This document shows, piece after piece, positions 34,385 to 45,998 of a DNA stretch of 64,000 nt. The stretch is from Sequoia sempervirens. Lineage: Eukaryota > Streptophyta > Pinopsida > Cupressales > Cupressaceae. The DNA is taken from positions 488,044,905-488,108,904 of the forward strand of contig VDFB02270651.1 in NCBI GenBank assembly GCA_007258455.2, in the 5' to 3' direction. Numbering within the stretch: the stretch's first letter is position 1; each line of letters begins with the position of its first letter. A program made the translations under genes and the position numbers. A model generated the notes under the pieces. The model was not told the DNA's origin. It did not search any database and saw only the letters and a program-made list of their open reading frames with translations.

Positions 34385-34542
34385 GCACAATTTTTGCACA
34401 CACATGAAACAGTCCTTAAACTTGAATGAACAATCTACCTAAGTGAACTTCGACAATCTGTCAATGGAACATGAAAATCATCTTGGCATATCAAAATCAG
34501 TCAATCTTAGTCAAACTTAGTCAAGCTAGTCAAATCTTGCTT

Positions 34543-34848
34543 ACTCTTCAGATGTGTCCTTCTGAAGGGTAGCCCGTCATTTAATCATTCCCTAGGATGT
34601 GTCCTTCCTAGGCATCGTCATCATCATTCGACATTTTGAGCAATCCTCTTGGCATTTAAGGATCTCTCCTCTTGACATCAATGTTCTTTTAGATGTGTCC
34701 TTTTGAAGAACAACCTCTATCATTTATGCCTTAGGATGTGTCCTTCCTAAGCATCGTCACTGTCACTTGGAATTTTGAGGGATCCTCTTGAATTTTGGGG
34801 GTTTCTCCTCTTGACATCAACATTATTCAGGATGTGTCCTTCCTGAAT
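34543..34848 (+). repeat. Series of hairpins with invariant ATGTGTCCTT loop
   Basis: Five hairpins at 34543-34570, 34591-34612, about 34684-34710, 34730-34751 and 34825-34848, plus one at 33781-33798. Each has the loop ATGTGTCCTT; stems differ (CTTCAG/CTGAAG, CCTAGG/CCTAGG, CTTAGG/CCTAAG, ATTCAGG/CCTGAAT, TGGG/CCCA) but remain paired. The first reaches 9 bp with one wobble. Confidence 0.8.
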
Positions 34849-34974
34849 TTGGCAATCTTCAACACTCATCATCTTGGCATCATCAAAACCTTGACACCCT
34901 GGCATCTCGAAATCAAACCAGACATCTTGACATTAAAACACTTGGAAAACACTTGGCACTTGTCTGTTGATTTT

Positions 34975-35231
34975 TCATCATGTTACTAGTTTTTCAGCGA
35001 GATCTCGACAACAGGATTTAGAGAAGCAGCGATGTATCATGAGGTTTGTTTTGTATTTTGACACTCATGTTACTAGTTTCTCAGGGATGTCCTGACTCTG
35101 GGATTTAGAAAAACAACGATGTATCATGATGATGGATTTGGCTTTATTTTGTCCTTTTTGGTAATCATGTTGCTAGTTTCTCGAGGATGTCTTGGAAACA
35201 GGATTTAGAGAAGCAACGACGTTTCATGATT
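34975..35231 (+). repeat. Triple direct repeat, unit about 85-100 bp
   Basis: Three copies of TCATGTTNCTAGTTTNTC ... GATTTAGAGAAGCARCGA ... TTTCATGA. Each carries a small inverted repeat of different sequence (CGAGATCTCG; TCAGGGATGTCCTGA; GAGGATGTCTT). Confidence 0.7.
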
Positions 35232-35609
35232 TGTCTTTCTTGTCTTTTTCTGCTTGCGGTTGGTTATGGCAAAAAGACTGGGGCAAATGTGCCTTTTTGT
35301 ATGAGTCATGATCATCCTTGTCTGCGACTGCTTATCTCACGTGATGGTACAACCTTGCACACCTTGGTCTACGTCATATCATGGTGTTTGTTGGCCATTA
35401 CAATAATCTACCCAATGATGATAAATATAAAAATGTAAGTATGAAAGTTGGTTCCCCTATCTTTTTTTTTCATCTAGCTTTCCATCTTCATCCTCCCTTC
35501 TCTTCCATGCTAATATCCATCCCCTTCCAAGCTAACATTTCTTCTATCTTTCATCTTCTAGTCTTCTCATCCATTTCGAGAGCACACCCGTGTTCTTGGA
35601 ACCCGTCTG

Positions 35610-35739
35610 TCCTCTCGAGGGGGCATACCGTAACCCTCCTCATCATTCTTCCTCATCTTACTTTGTACTGGGGCATGACTTTGACTTGTTTTTCTTTGTC
35701 ACAATGTGACAGGCTACATTATGACAAAGAGGGGCAAAA
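35610..35739 (+). other. Pre-PPT motif and polypurine tract of E
   Basis: TCCTCTCGAGGGGGCATACC at 35610-35629 is shared in sense orientation with C and D. The functional tract AAAGAGGGGCAAAA (35726-35739) abuts the LTR start TGTAGACAC. Confidence 0.85.
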
Positions 35740-37028
35740 TGTAGACACATAAAAATGTCCTAAGCCTTCGAGCATCATTTTTCTTCATCCTCGTCCTTCG
35801 ATAATTGAATAATTTTAGTTATTCAATTATGTTTGATTATATTCCTCCATTAATTAAATAATTTTTAATAATTATTTAATTAATTCACTAATATTTATTC
35901 TATCGGCCAGATTAAAATAAATAATTGTGTCACTAATTTCTTCCTCTTCTTCAATAGTTAAATAGGGTATTATTTATTTAATTATTTTTGTCATCTTTCA
36001 TCTATGGTTAAATAGTACCATTGGTATTTTATCTATTCATGGTCCTTTAATTCTTCCATGGTTAAGTAATTATTAAAAGTGTTTAACTATCCCATGCTCA
36101 CCTTCCTATTAAATGAATTAATCTAAATTAATTATTTGGGTCTAATTTCTATCCTCCATTTAATTAAATTAATAGAATTTGTTTAAATTAACCTTTTCAT
36201 TTTTTTCAAATAAATGAATTTGAACAAAATTATTTTATTTTCCCTTGTCCATTTCACTCTATTTTCCAGATAAATAATTTGAATAAATTATTTATATTCA
36301 CTTGTCATTTCTCTATTTTCCGAATAAATAATTTCAATAAATTATTTATTTTCCACTTGTCCATTTCCTCCATTTTTTGGATAAATAATTTAAAATAAAT
36401 TATTTATGCACCACTTGGTCAAAGATACCCTGTCATAATCCCCTGTCATAACATTCATTTCCTGTCATAGCTTGCATGTCCCTGCATGTCCTTGCATGCC
36501 TATCCTAGCCTGCATGTCTGTCATGGCCTACATGTCTTTGCATGTCTTCCTGTCATGATTCCTCCAAGAATAGCATATTCTTGGTGCATCAATTATGGAC
36601 CATTGATCTTGGCATCTTTTCTGAGGTTTCATCTCAACCATCCATTTCGTAACATCCCTCTCATGCATTCCCATCCATTGATCTTGGAATCTTTCTAGAA
36701 GATTAATCTCAACCGTCCATTCGAATGGTTGTCTATAAAAGCAACCTTCCTTCTCCATTTTCAGGCTAACAGCTATTCTTCTCCAACTTTCTACTTATCA
36801 TTTGCAGGTATTTGCACAAGTCACACTACAAATTTGAGGGCATATTTGCAAAAGGAGAAATAGGAGAGCAAGAGAAGTGATTCAAGTTCAAGCATGGGGA
36901 GTATTTTAATTTAATGTTTTATTTTCCTTATGCTTACTTTGTTTTCTCTTGTTTGGATGTGGTTTAATAGTGTAGGAGTGTTGGCTGTCACTTTACCTAT
37001 TCTATTTGATTTCTGACCCCATCTCACA
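35740..37028 (+). repeat. 3' LTR of Element E
   Basis: Near-identical to the 5' LTR at the two ends (a handful of differences in the last 670 bp), but with a dense cluster of small indels and substitutions at about 35885-36310. TATA box at 36733-36741. Confidence 0.93.
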
Positions 37029-37033
37029 CTTGA

Positions 37034-38650
37034 CATATGAAAACCTTGCTAGGACATACCTAACAAAGCAAGTATTTGCCAAGTTATATTACAAAAACAT
37101 CCAACAAGCGCAGTAGATAAAAAGATAATGATCATTGCCCCATTCCTATCTCTCTAAATCCCTTCATTGGGGACATCGTTGAGAGGTCATTGGAATGGGT
37201 GCAATAAGATAAATCAAAAGAAAAGATCAAGTACGCAAACAAGCCAATGTTCTTCATACCTTCAGCCAAAGGGATGTGTTTTGATAGGATAAGAATGCAA
37301 AGTGATATCCAAAATGATGCCCATTGTCAGAACGATATATCCTAGGACATGCATTGTATAGGATAATGATGGGTTGATAATTTTATTGATAGGCTATTGA
37401 TGTAAGGTTGACTGATATGTTTGAAAATGATCAAGAGTTTTATTTTTCATTTAATTGTTTGTTGTTTCAATTTTGATTTTATGGTTGAAGTTTGCTTTTG
37501 TTAAATGTTGTGATTGTTTCTATTTGTTTTGTCAAAGGGTGAGTGTGATGATTGATTTATTATGGATGATTGATTATTGTGGGTGAAAGCGAGATGGGGA
37601 TGGATGGATTTATTTTTTCAAATATTTGCATGTTTTTGACATTTTTGGAATGTTTTGAGGCTGTTTTGGATTTTTCAAATGTTTTGATTCTTTTGATTTT
37701 TTGAATGTTTTGGGGTTTTCTGATCTTTTATGAATGTTTTTGGATTTTGATGTGTTTTTTAATGTTTTTGGATTTTCACATGATTTTGACAATTTGGATA
37801 TGGATGTGTCCATTTTGGATTTTGTTGAAAACCAAGCTAAGGTTGATTGATTGAATCGATGAATTGATGATGATAACATTGTTGAGGATACACAAAAATG
37901 AAAGGATAGTGTTAAGCAACACAAGTATTGGGATGTTGATGGGATTGATGATGATAACATTGTTGAGGATGCACAACAATGCAAGGATAGTGTTAAGAAA
38001 CAAAAGGATTAGGATGGATATCCCAAGATCATGGATTGATTGGATTTTAATCGATCAGGATTTGATGAAGCTTGATTTGGAACAAAAGTTGTTCAAATGA
38101 TTTGGTGTGATGTTTGAAGCACACGTTAGATGCGACTGATAGTGATTGTTTTGATTGATGTTTGATGAAAGATGAATCTTGATAGGGAAAATCTTCTTGT
38201 CAAAATATGCCATGGGCTAGTGATTTTCCTTCTGGATCATAGATGCTTGACCAATTTTATTTCACATTTGTCAATGTTCGTATCACCACATAAGTTGGAG
38301 GATATAGATCAAGATTTATTCTCGAAGCAAGATGTAAATACCTACCCTGAATGTCTAGCAATGTATGGAATGCCATGGATGGATGCTTGGATAGGTGTAT
38401 GAATGGATGGATATGGAAAGTATGCAAAGAATGCCAAGGATTATCTTGTGATGAGATAAGGTGTTTGAATGAAGGAATGCTTATTTAGATATTGCTTATG
38501 GCTTAGATAACACTGCATAGAATAGGATCAATGAAAATGACCCATGTCAAGATGTTTACCATAAGCAAGCGTAAAGTGTGCCCCAAACTTTCCTCAAGAT
38601 CAAGATAACTTGGATGATGGACGTAGTGGATAAAAATAGATTGGATATAT
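37034..38650 (-). other. C post-coding region, including A-rich minisatellite and duplication
   Basis: At 37615-37805 the sense strand has repeated AAAATCCAAAAACATT words, equivalent to the minisatellites of E and D. At 37861-38018 two copies of about 75 bp share TTGATGATGATAACATTGTT and GGATAGTGTTAAG. The rest has no supported gene. Confidence 0.6.
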
Positions 38651-38921
38651 GGTTAATGGATGAATGGCTTTATTATGGCTGAGATGAATGGAATGATGAC
38701 TTTATTATGGATGGGACGAGATTCTTTCACCTGAAATGGTGCATGTAGATGCTTGATTCTACACATGACGCTTATTTTCCAAGTTTTCATCATGGTCTTA
38801 CCCAAAGTGCCGCCCATGCAGTTTTCACTAAATGATGATTTTTTCTTTACTGTTTTCAATCCTTTTTCTGATTTTCTTGGATTTTCATATTTTTATTTTT
38901 TTTTGTATTTTTCTAAAAGAT

Positions 38922-40838
38922 TCATGCTGAACCACTTGGTGGTGTTGACCTAAATTCCCCTACCATAATGTGCCATTGATATCCTTCTTGAAGAAGTTGC
39001 TTTGCTAAGATACATGCACTTAAATGTAACTTTTGGGATTCTTGATCTGCTTCATCGATACCATAGTTAACTTTGTCTTTGTGCGTACAACGTGATAGAG
39101 TTCCTTTAGAATCCTTATGATGAAGGGTCATTTCCAATACATGGTTAATGTGAGAACTAAATATCATGTGTGTAGGCATGGATGGAGTGTGTTTAGGGAT
39201 AAGAGATGGATTGGTTGATAGTTTGGAACCTTTGACTCTCCAAACTTGGGAAGATGAGCAATGATGAGTGGATACAAAAGTGTGCATCGAATTAGGACCA
39301 ACTGCTTGATACACTTTTTACGTCGCTTGAAAATCCTGCTTTTTCTTTTGTGTACATGTTTGATGTATACTTTTCCCTTTTTTATTTTTCCCCATAGTTT
39401 CTTTGACTAATGGAGTTTGATAGGGGTGATCTTTCTTTGTATTCTTTGGTATCCATTTGTATTTGATTTGTCCATTATGCTTTACTTCTTTTACTTTGAT
39501 AACGTTCGTTGTGCTTTGATTCAAATCTTTCCTTTGAAGTTGGTCCCAATTTGTGGTTGGGGTGATGGGTGGATGAAGATTCATGATGTGGCTGGTTGTA
39601 GTACTGGCACTAGTCTCATCATAAGGACTCTTCGTGCTCCCTATGTTGATGCTTGCTTGAGACATAGTTGCCCCTAGTATGGTGGTAGTAGTACCTTCAT
39701 GCTTTGGTTCTTCATGTTCTGAGAGCTCTTGCTTAGAATGGTCTCTCTAATAAATGACCACTGTAGATGACGTTTCCATTTGTTGCTTTGCTAACTCTGA
39801 ATTATACTATTTTGTCTAACTTGTTTCCCTGAGCAGATAATGCTAGATATCTGCATACCTAATGTCCTCAGTCTGAATTTGGGATATATTTGATCCTGAT
39901 GTTGACAACTTAGTATACTTGTAGAAATTAGTAACCTGCTCTTTTTGTGTAATAATGTTAGGATTAAAGGAATCCTGTTCTGAGTGAAGATCATCTACAT
40001 GCCCATCCACTGAAAACATCTCATGGGTAGATGAAGGAGTATGTGCTACATGGATATGATCATCTTTCATAGATAGGAGAGTGTCCATTAGATCATTGTA
40101 GTATTTTGGAGATATGAATTCTTGTTCTTGAATGATTTTGGAGTTGCTTTCAACATGCTTTGGATCAAGTTCTTGACATGGGTCAGTTTCAAAGGATGGA
40201 TTGCTTACCAAGGGTTCTTGGACATCATCAGTAGTCATGGTAAGTGGTTCGATATTCTCTTTATCTTTGAGTGGACTTGGATCAAGTGTCAAGTTTAGAG
40301 TACCTTCAGTATCTATAACCATGAGGTCAAAGGGGGTCAGCATGTCTTGGAGAGGACCATTGCTAGACCGTGGCAAAATATTTTGATCATACTTTAGAAT
40401 AAATTCTTGAGATATGTCCTCTAACTCATAAGGTGATGTAGATACATTTTCAACATGATCATAGGTCAATGGATCGTGCATTATTTCAATAGGATCAAAC
40501 AAACCTAACACTCCTTGAAATAGATCACTAAAAAGTGGTTCTTGATGTATGGTGAGTTGATCATCAGATGGGGTGGAAACATCTTCAAGGTGCTCATCGA
40601 TGGAGTGATCTTGATCATTGTTTTCAACAATTGTGGTGGAGATATTGTGAATGTCTTAAACCATAGAGTCCAATGATGTTGAAATTTCTTGAATTGGATC
40701 ATTGTTGATTGGTGGATTTCGATCATGATTGAAAATTGACTCTTGACATATGCTAATTTGATCTTTGAACAAGATAGAAAAATCTTCAATGTGATCTTTG
40801 ATGGATAGATCTTGAACATTGTCCCCAATAGTTATCAT
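38922..40838 (-). pseudogene. Decayed chimeric protein of Element C (relative of E's ORF)
   Basis: Three open pieces (39843-40511, 39318-39665, 38922-39314) plus upstream 40505-40838 read leftwards. The first is acidic with imperfect repeats (DHIEDFS, EHLEDVSTP, DHVENVSTSP). The second has GQIKYKWIPKN, matching GQMKLKWIPKK in E, and TILGAT matching SILGAT. The third has GTLSRCTHKDK...AKQLLQEGYQWHIM, matching E residues 714-760 and the integrase zinc-finger region. A clear G-patch is not visible. Frameshifts and stops make it inactive. Same order as in E, so common origin is well supported. Confidence 0.7.
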
Positions 40839-40849
40839 TTTTTGAGTTT

Positions 40850-41040
40850 GTGCTTGTATTTGTTGGGTAGCTTGAGAGGCTTGGGTAGCTTGGGCATCTT
40901 GAGTGGTGTGGGTAGCTTGAGCAGTGTGGGTAGCTTGAGTAGCTTGGGTAGCTTGAGCAGTGTGGGTATCTTGAGTAGCTTGGGTAGCTTGAGCGGTTAG
41001 GGTAGCTTGAGTGGCTTGGGCAGCTTGACAAGTTTATTGT
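40850..41040 (-). repeat. Gln-Ala-Thr codon repeat in C Gag
   Basis: Tandem CAAGCTACC-type 9-bp units encode repeated QAT, with variants QDT and HT. Same frame as the upstream Pro-rich segment through two TAA stops. Corresponds to the Gln/Ala-rich region of F (61320-61400, 62113-62400). Confidence 0.75.
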
Positions 41041-42290
41041 GTTTGTTGATCTTATGTTTCTTGTTTTGTGGCTAGATATTGTTTGAATCCCCTTTGAAAA
41101 GCAGCTTGTAATGTCATGTTGTATTGCCTTGATGTGGTGGAAGTTGGTGGTGGTGGGGGTGGTGGTGGATTCAGGATCATGTTGGATGTAGTGACAAGTG
41201 TTTGAGATATGGTCGGAGCGATCATCTTAGTGAGGGGTTGAGATGTGATGGGTGTGATAGGGGTGGTTGGAATGATTGAAGGGATAGTGATGGTTGGAAT
41301 GACTGAGGTGATAGGTCCTTGGGAGATCGTATTTTGATTAGTTGGGATTGATGTTGTCATTTTATTAGATATCATCTATTGGGGTGATGTCGATGGTATA
41401 TTCAAAGGATTTGATGTGATGACTTGATTGGTGTTCAGTGGATCGATTCAGATGGAGTGATTGGTGCTAGGTAAAGGGGGAAGCCCTAAACCAAGGAATG
41501 ATGTTGATATGGGTAATGGTGATGGAGATGTCTCTTGGCATAATGACTCAACTATTTTGGTAAGTGTAGCAATTTGATCTCGCCAAATTTGATCTTGATT
41601 TTGATCTTGACTCCCTTGATATAGTGTATTTGGCTTTTGTTTAAGTAGATTTGGAGTGTGTACCTATGGTTTTTGAATGGGATCATGGACAAATTGATTT
41701 TGGAAAATGTTCTAATTTGGGATGATGTTCAGATTTGGCGTGATAGGTTGAAATTGAGCATTTTTTGTGTTGGGAATCACATTGCCTTGATTTAGGTAAC
41801 TTTGATTTTGCATGGTGTTACCTTGACTTGGAGTCATTGACATCTTGTTTGGATTTTGAACAATATTTGTATGATTTGAAACCATATTTATCCCAAAGTT
41901 TTCTGAATTCATGTTTGGAAAACTTGTACTTGGTACATTCTCATTTGGCATGTAGGGATTTCATGGGATGATGTTGTTCATTTGAAGGCTCATGCATTAA
42001 TTGTTCGGTTGGTGGATTTGTAGGTTTAGACTTGGATTTACCATCAGGAAAGGTGTTCCAATCTTTTGACTAGGCATACTCACATTTGTTGTACCATTGA
42101 TGTTTGTAGGAGATAATGATCCCATGTATGGATTGTATAAATGTGATTTTTGAAAATCAATTGGCATTGTAAGGCTTTGATAGTTTGGTTGACTTGGATT
42201 ACTCATGATGTATGGATCAAGTTTATATTCCATGTTCCTCTTGTGTTTTGACCTTGTTGCACAAGTGACCTCTAAGGTTTTTAGGACCAA
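41041..42290 (-). pseudogene. gag: Decayed Gag N-terminal region of Element C
   Basis: Starts near RSKHKRNMEYK (42290), matching MVKTRSQHKRNME of F. Then an Asn/Gln/Pro-rich stretch, an IWRDQIATLTKIVESL helix (about 41550) and a Pro run (PPPPPPPP at about 41150) followed by QYNMTLQAAFQRGFKQYL, matching F at 61190-61290. Several TAA and TAG stops. A capsid domain is not seen, unlike F. Confidence 0.65.
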
Positions 42291-42390
42291 TGATGAGGTG
42301 AATTATGAAAGGGGTGAAGGATATGGATGTTTGGACATTTAGGAACTTTGGATCAAAGCTAGACTTAGGGATTTTGATTGGTTTTGATTG

Positions 42391-43599
42391 TGTACACACA
42401 TAAAAATGGCCTCAACTTGTAAACCATATTTTTCTATGATGACCATGCTTCCCCCTAACATAATTCAATTATCTAATCATCTCCATTTCCTCCGTGATTA
42501 TTTAAATAAATAAATTATGTCTATTTATTTAAATACGTCACTAATCATGTCCATTTCCTCCATGATTATTTAAATAAATAAATTACGTCTATTTATTTAA
42601 ATACATCACTAATCAATCCTCCATGATTATTTAAATAAATAAATTACATCTATTTATCTAAATACATCACTAATTAATCATTATTTCCTCCATAACATTA
42701 TCATTTATCCTTGAATCAAATAAATGTATTTATTTATCCCATTTTCTATCTCACCAGTAAATAATTAAAACAATTATTTAATGTCTTTTATCTCATCACC
42801 CATTTATGAATTAAACCATTATTTAATTCATAAGTGAACATTCCACGATGAATTAAATAATTTATATTATTCCCACTAGCTTATTTATTTATCCCACTTT
42901 CCATCCCACCAAATAAATAAATAAAACAATTATTTATTGCCATTTGTCTCATCCCCATTTATAAATTAAACCATTATGTAATTCATAAGTGGACTTTTCA
43001 CCTTTTATCTTTCTTATTTTTTTAAATCTCACAAAGTGGGCTATCTTATCTTTTTAATTTTAAAAATATTTATTTTAAAAATTAATTATCTCATCTTTTC
43101 TCCACCACTTATATGATTTTCTCAGATGAAATCTTGACCATTAATTTAAGGATTTTTCCCTAACCCTAATTAGGGATAGTCAAATTTAATCTTGGCCTCT
43201 GATTTAAGGTTTCTATCAATATTTAATCTTGTCCGTCCATTCAAAATTGTGCTTTCTATAAAATGTCAATTTTTCTCATAAGGAAGGGACTTTTGGATCT
43301 ATAAGAGGAATTATAGTCATTTATCATTGTCATAGTCATAGGCATAATTCTACTTAAATCCTTCAAAAATTGCATAGGACAATGGCATAGTCAAATTGCT
43401 CACACATTCAATCTGAGGGCATAAATCATATGCTACAAAACTAGAAGGTGCTATGGAGGTGATTCATGGAAGCTTCGCAAATATCTGGTATAATTGTTTC
43501 ATTATTATTTTCTTTCTTTGTGCTTCACAACTTCTTTGGGTTTATATTATTGATCTATTCATTTCTAATACATTAATCCTGAAATAACCCTTAGATACA
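42391..43599 (+). repeat. Solo LTR with target duplication GATTG
   Basis: TGTACACACATAAAAATGG start, ACCCTTAGATACA end, GATTG at 42386-42390 and 43600-43604. A unit of about 63 bp (TTATTTAAATAAATAAATTA... plus ATACATCACTAAT) is repeated three times at 42498-42672. TATA box CTATAAAAT at 43256-43264. No internal sequence, primer site or partner LTR, hence solo. Confidence 0.88.
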
Positions 43600-43604
43600 G
43601 ATTG

Positions 43605-44335
43605 GCTAATGAACTTGTAAACCTTAAGATGTTGGATGTGATCTTTAGGATAAACTTGTTCAAATGTATGCTAATTTAACTAGAGTTGTGAGAAGGGATG
43701 CATTCCCATACTCCTAATTAAACAAGGCGATTTTTTATTTGGTTTAAGGATGTACCCAAGTCTAGAATGATGTTTCCAAAGCTCTAAAGTTGCTTGTAGG
43801 ATGGGATGATAAATGTTTGAAATGGATGAAGTGTTTGATTTTGATCCTAAATGAACCTAAGAAGGATTTTTTTACAAGGCCAAGGTTTTGAAGAATATGC
43901 TTTTCCCTTCAAACCAAAAGATCCATGTTTGCTCAAAAGACCATAAGACAATAGATAAACAAGCACATGTGTGGGGTTCAATTGATTTCATCTTGATTAG
44001 TGAATTGCTTTTACCACCAACACTTCTTTGATTAGGTTTTCCAAATTAGATGTCTAATGTCTTAAATTCTTCAAACACCAGAAGATATGTTATGTGGGAA
44101 TTCAATGAACTTAATTCAAGCATTTTCGTATTGTTTACTTAAGGAGACAAATCGAGGTATAATCCAATATTTAGAAACCTCTAAGGACGTGAATCCCAGG
44201 GGAAAGCAATAACATATAGATTGAGTCAATGGTATTTGTCTCCAAAAGGGTTTGAAATTTGGATGATGTTAAGTGTTTGTTTCCATAATGTTTTCGATCA
44301 AACAATGCATTTTGTAACCCAAGAATAAGTACAAT
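43605..44335 (-). other. C leader, unassigned part
   Basis: Between the solo LTR and the conserved leader. No domain or repeat recognised. Confidence 0.5.
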
Positions 44336-44880
44336 CCTGCGGATGTGTAAGACAATATCTATTGGATTCCCACTTGGACAAGTCTAGCTACGCTTATCTC
44401 TAGCAAATGGTTAGATGCTTGACCCCACTGGCTCCCCTCCACGACACTCACTTATACAGGGCAGCCAAACATCAACACCCATGAAACTCCTATGGCATGT
44501 TTTTCATTTCTACTAGAAGATCATAAAAGTGTGGGGTGGCTTCAGAATGACCATTCTTGCACCAACAAATAGATTAAGGATTTTGGAAAATTCTAGCACA
44601 TGGGTTTTAATAAGGACTTTTTGTTCGTAGGAGTTGACCCAACGTGGCAAGAGTCCCCTTTCAAATCCATATTTTTGGAGTCAACCACTTGATATTGTTG
44701 TTTCTTCCAATATCCGCATTTATATCTCAGTTGGAAATACTCTTGGCTTTAGAGTGTTACCAGTTGAGTCGTTCCCTTGGGTGAGTACTTTTTCCCCAAG
44801 GCAGGCCCTCTAGGATAAACAAAAGCGAATGAAGAACAATATTCATAACTCGATCAATCGTTGTTGGCAACAAGAAGAGA
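44336..44880 (-). promoter_or_regulatory. Conserved structured leader of Element C
   Basis: Aligns with E's leader, especially sense GGAAAAAGTACTCACC, GGTAAC..CTAAAGCCAAG and CGTGGAGGGGAGCCAGTG. The hairpin pairs CCTTGGG 44775-44781 with CCCAAGG 44795-44801. Adjacent 44881-45660 is non-coding leader with no further feature seen. Confidence 0.65.
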
Positions 44881-45671
44881 GAATATACACAATAATTCCC
44901 CCACTCACACTCGAACAAGATGTTCAATTTTAATCCCAAATCGAAGTGTGGAGGTGATTGCTTTGTCTCAACCTAAAGTTGTTAAAAAGGCCTTTTGATT
45001 CTCAAGATCACTGTAAAGTGTGAGAGAAGCACATACGTCCTTTTTCAATGGCTTTAGTTTAAGTAAGCCCTCACAAAAAACAAAGTTGCACTTGTTCTTT
45101 TTAAATCCCCAAAGAAAAATGTGAGTTCATTTTATAGCACCAAATCACAAGTGAAAGACATTTTGTTCAATTTGTTAATCCATGAAACAAAATCTAGTAA
45201 GTTTTAGTTCTTATGTTCATTTTAAGACCTTTTGTCTTATTCTTTTTAGAGCCCAAATTGAAATCTATTGAGTCCTAAAATCTTGAAGCGATAAAATCCT
45301 TAAACTTGGAATTATAATTGCTTCCAAGAGTGTCTAAAGACAGTTGATAAAATAGAGAAATGATGTTATAAGAAGATTTTCTTTTGTTTCCTCCTCCCCT
45401 TTTTGATTTCCTAACCTATAAAAGTGCTCAAAATGTTAGATGAAATCAAGAAACAAAAGGATATAGGGGTTAGATGAACTATTAACCATTCAAAACCCTA
45501 AAACTTAGACCAAGTTATGATGTATTTTGAGTTTAGATGCAATTTTGAAAATTTTAATGCATTAATAGTTAATAAAAACCTACACCATTGGATAGCTTAT
45601 GAAATTATACCCCATTTCAAAAAAAAAGTATCAAAAAAGACCTCTGTATGACCAAGATATGGTCATTTTAA

Positions 45672-45910
45672 AACTGACTCTAAAAGCGCTAAAACAATGA
45701 TCATATGCGCTAAAAAAAAGTGCATAAGTGCTAAAATAACCTCCAAGTGCACTAAAATAACCTGCAAGAGTGCTAAAAGATGTGAAAAAAGCGTTGAAAT
45801 AGTCTACAAAAGTGCTAAAAGAATGTGCATGAGCACTGAAACAGTGCACATAAGTGCTAACAAAATGTGCATAAGCACTAAAACAGTGCACAAAAGCACT
45901 AAAATAGGGA
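45672..45910 (-). repeat. Degenerate GCGCTAAAA array of Element C
   Basis: About thirteen units of AAGTGCTAAAATAACC type (plus strand) next to the primer site; same family as the arrays of Elements 2 and D. Frames across it are repeat products. Confidence 0.75.
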
Positions 45911-45978
45911 TTTATGAACATAACTCGAAAAAAACAGCAAATTGTTTTTTTAAAAAACATGTTAGATTTGTAATTCAT

Positions 45979-45996
45979 GCCCTCCTTCTAGCACCA
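45979..45996 (-). other. Primer-binding site of Element C
   Basis: The minus strand TGGTGCTAGAAGGAGGGC starts two bases from the LTR. The TGG start fits a tRNA CCA end; tRNA identity not determined. Confidence 0.7.
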
Positions 45997-45998
45997 AA

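Larger units (their letters stand above)
26629..37028 (+). mobile_element. Element E: complete non-autonomous LTR retrotransposon with one long ORF
   Basis: 10.4 kb, flanked by CTTGA at 26624-26628 and 37029-37033. LTRs at 26629-27933 and 35740-37028, primer site at 27936, polypurine tract at 35726-35739. The interior has a T-rich leader, the conserved structured leader, one intact 836-codon ORF and a long 3' region with minisatellite, hairpins and direct repeats. It lacks protease, RT, RNase H and integrase core. It is the youngest insertion here, judged by nesting and by near-identical LTR ends. Confidence 0.92.

Noticed and set aside
40812..41000. Gly-Ser-Leu repeat ORF on the plus strand
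   Set aside because: Shadow of the minus-strand QAT codon repeat, which continues the Gag frame.
42391..43599. Possible 5' LTR of the adjacent minus-strand gag relic
   Set aside because: Its TATA box and U3 order are plus-oriented, GATTG duplications flank it, and no primer site adjoins it, so it is a solo LTR.
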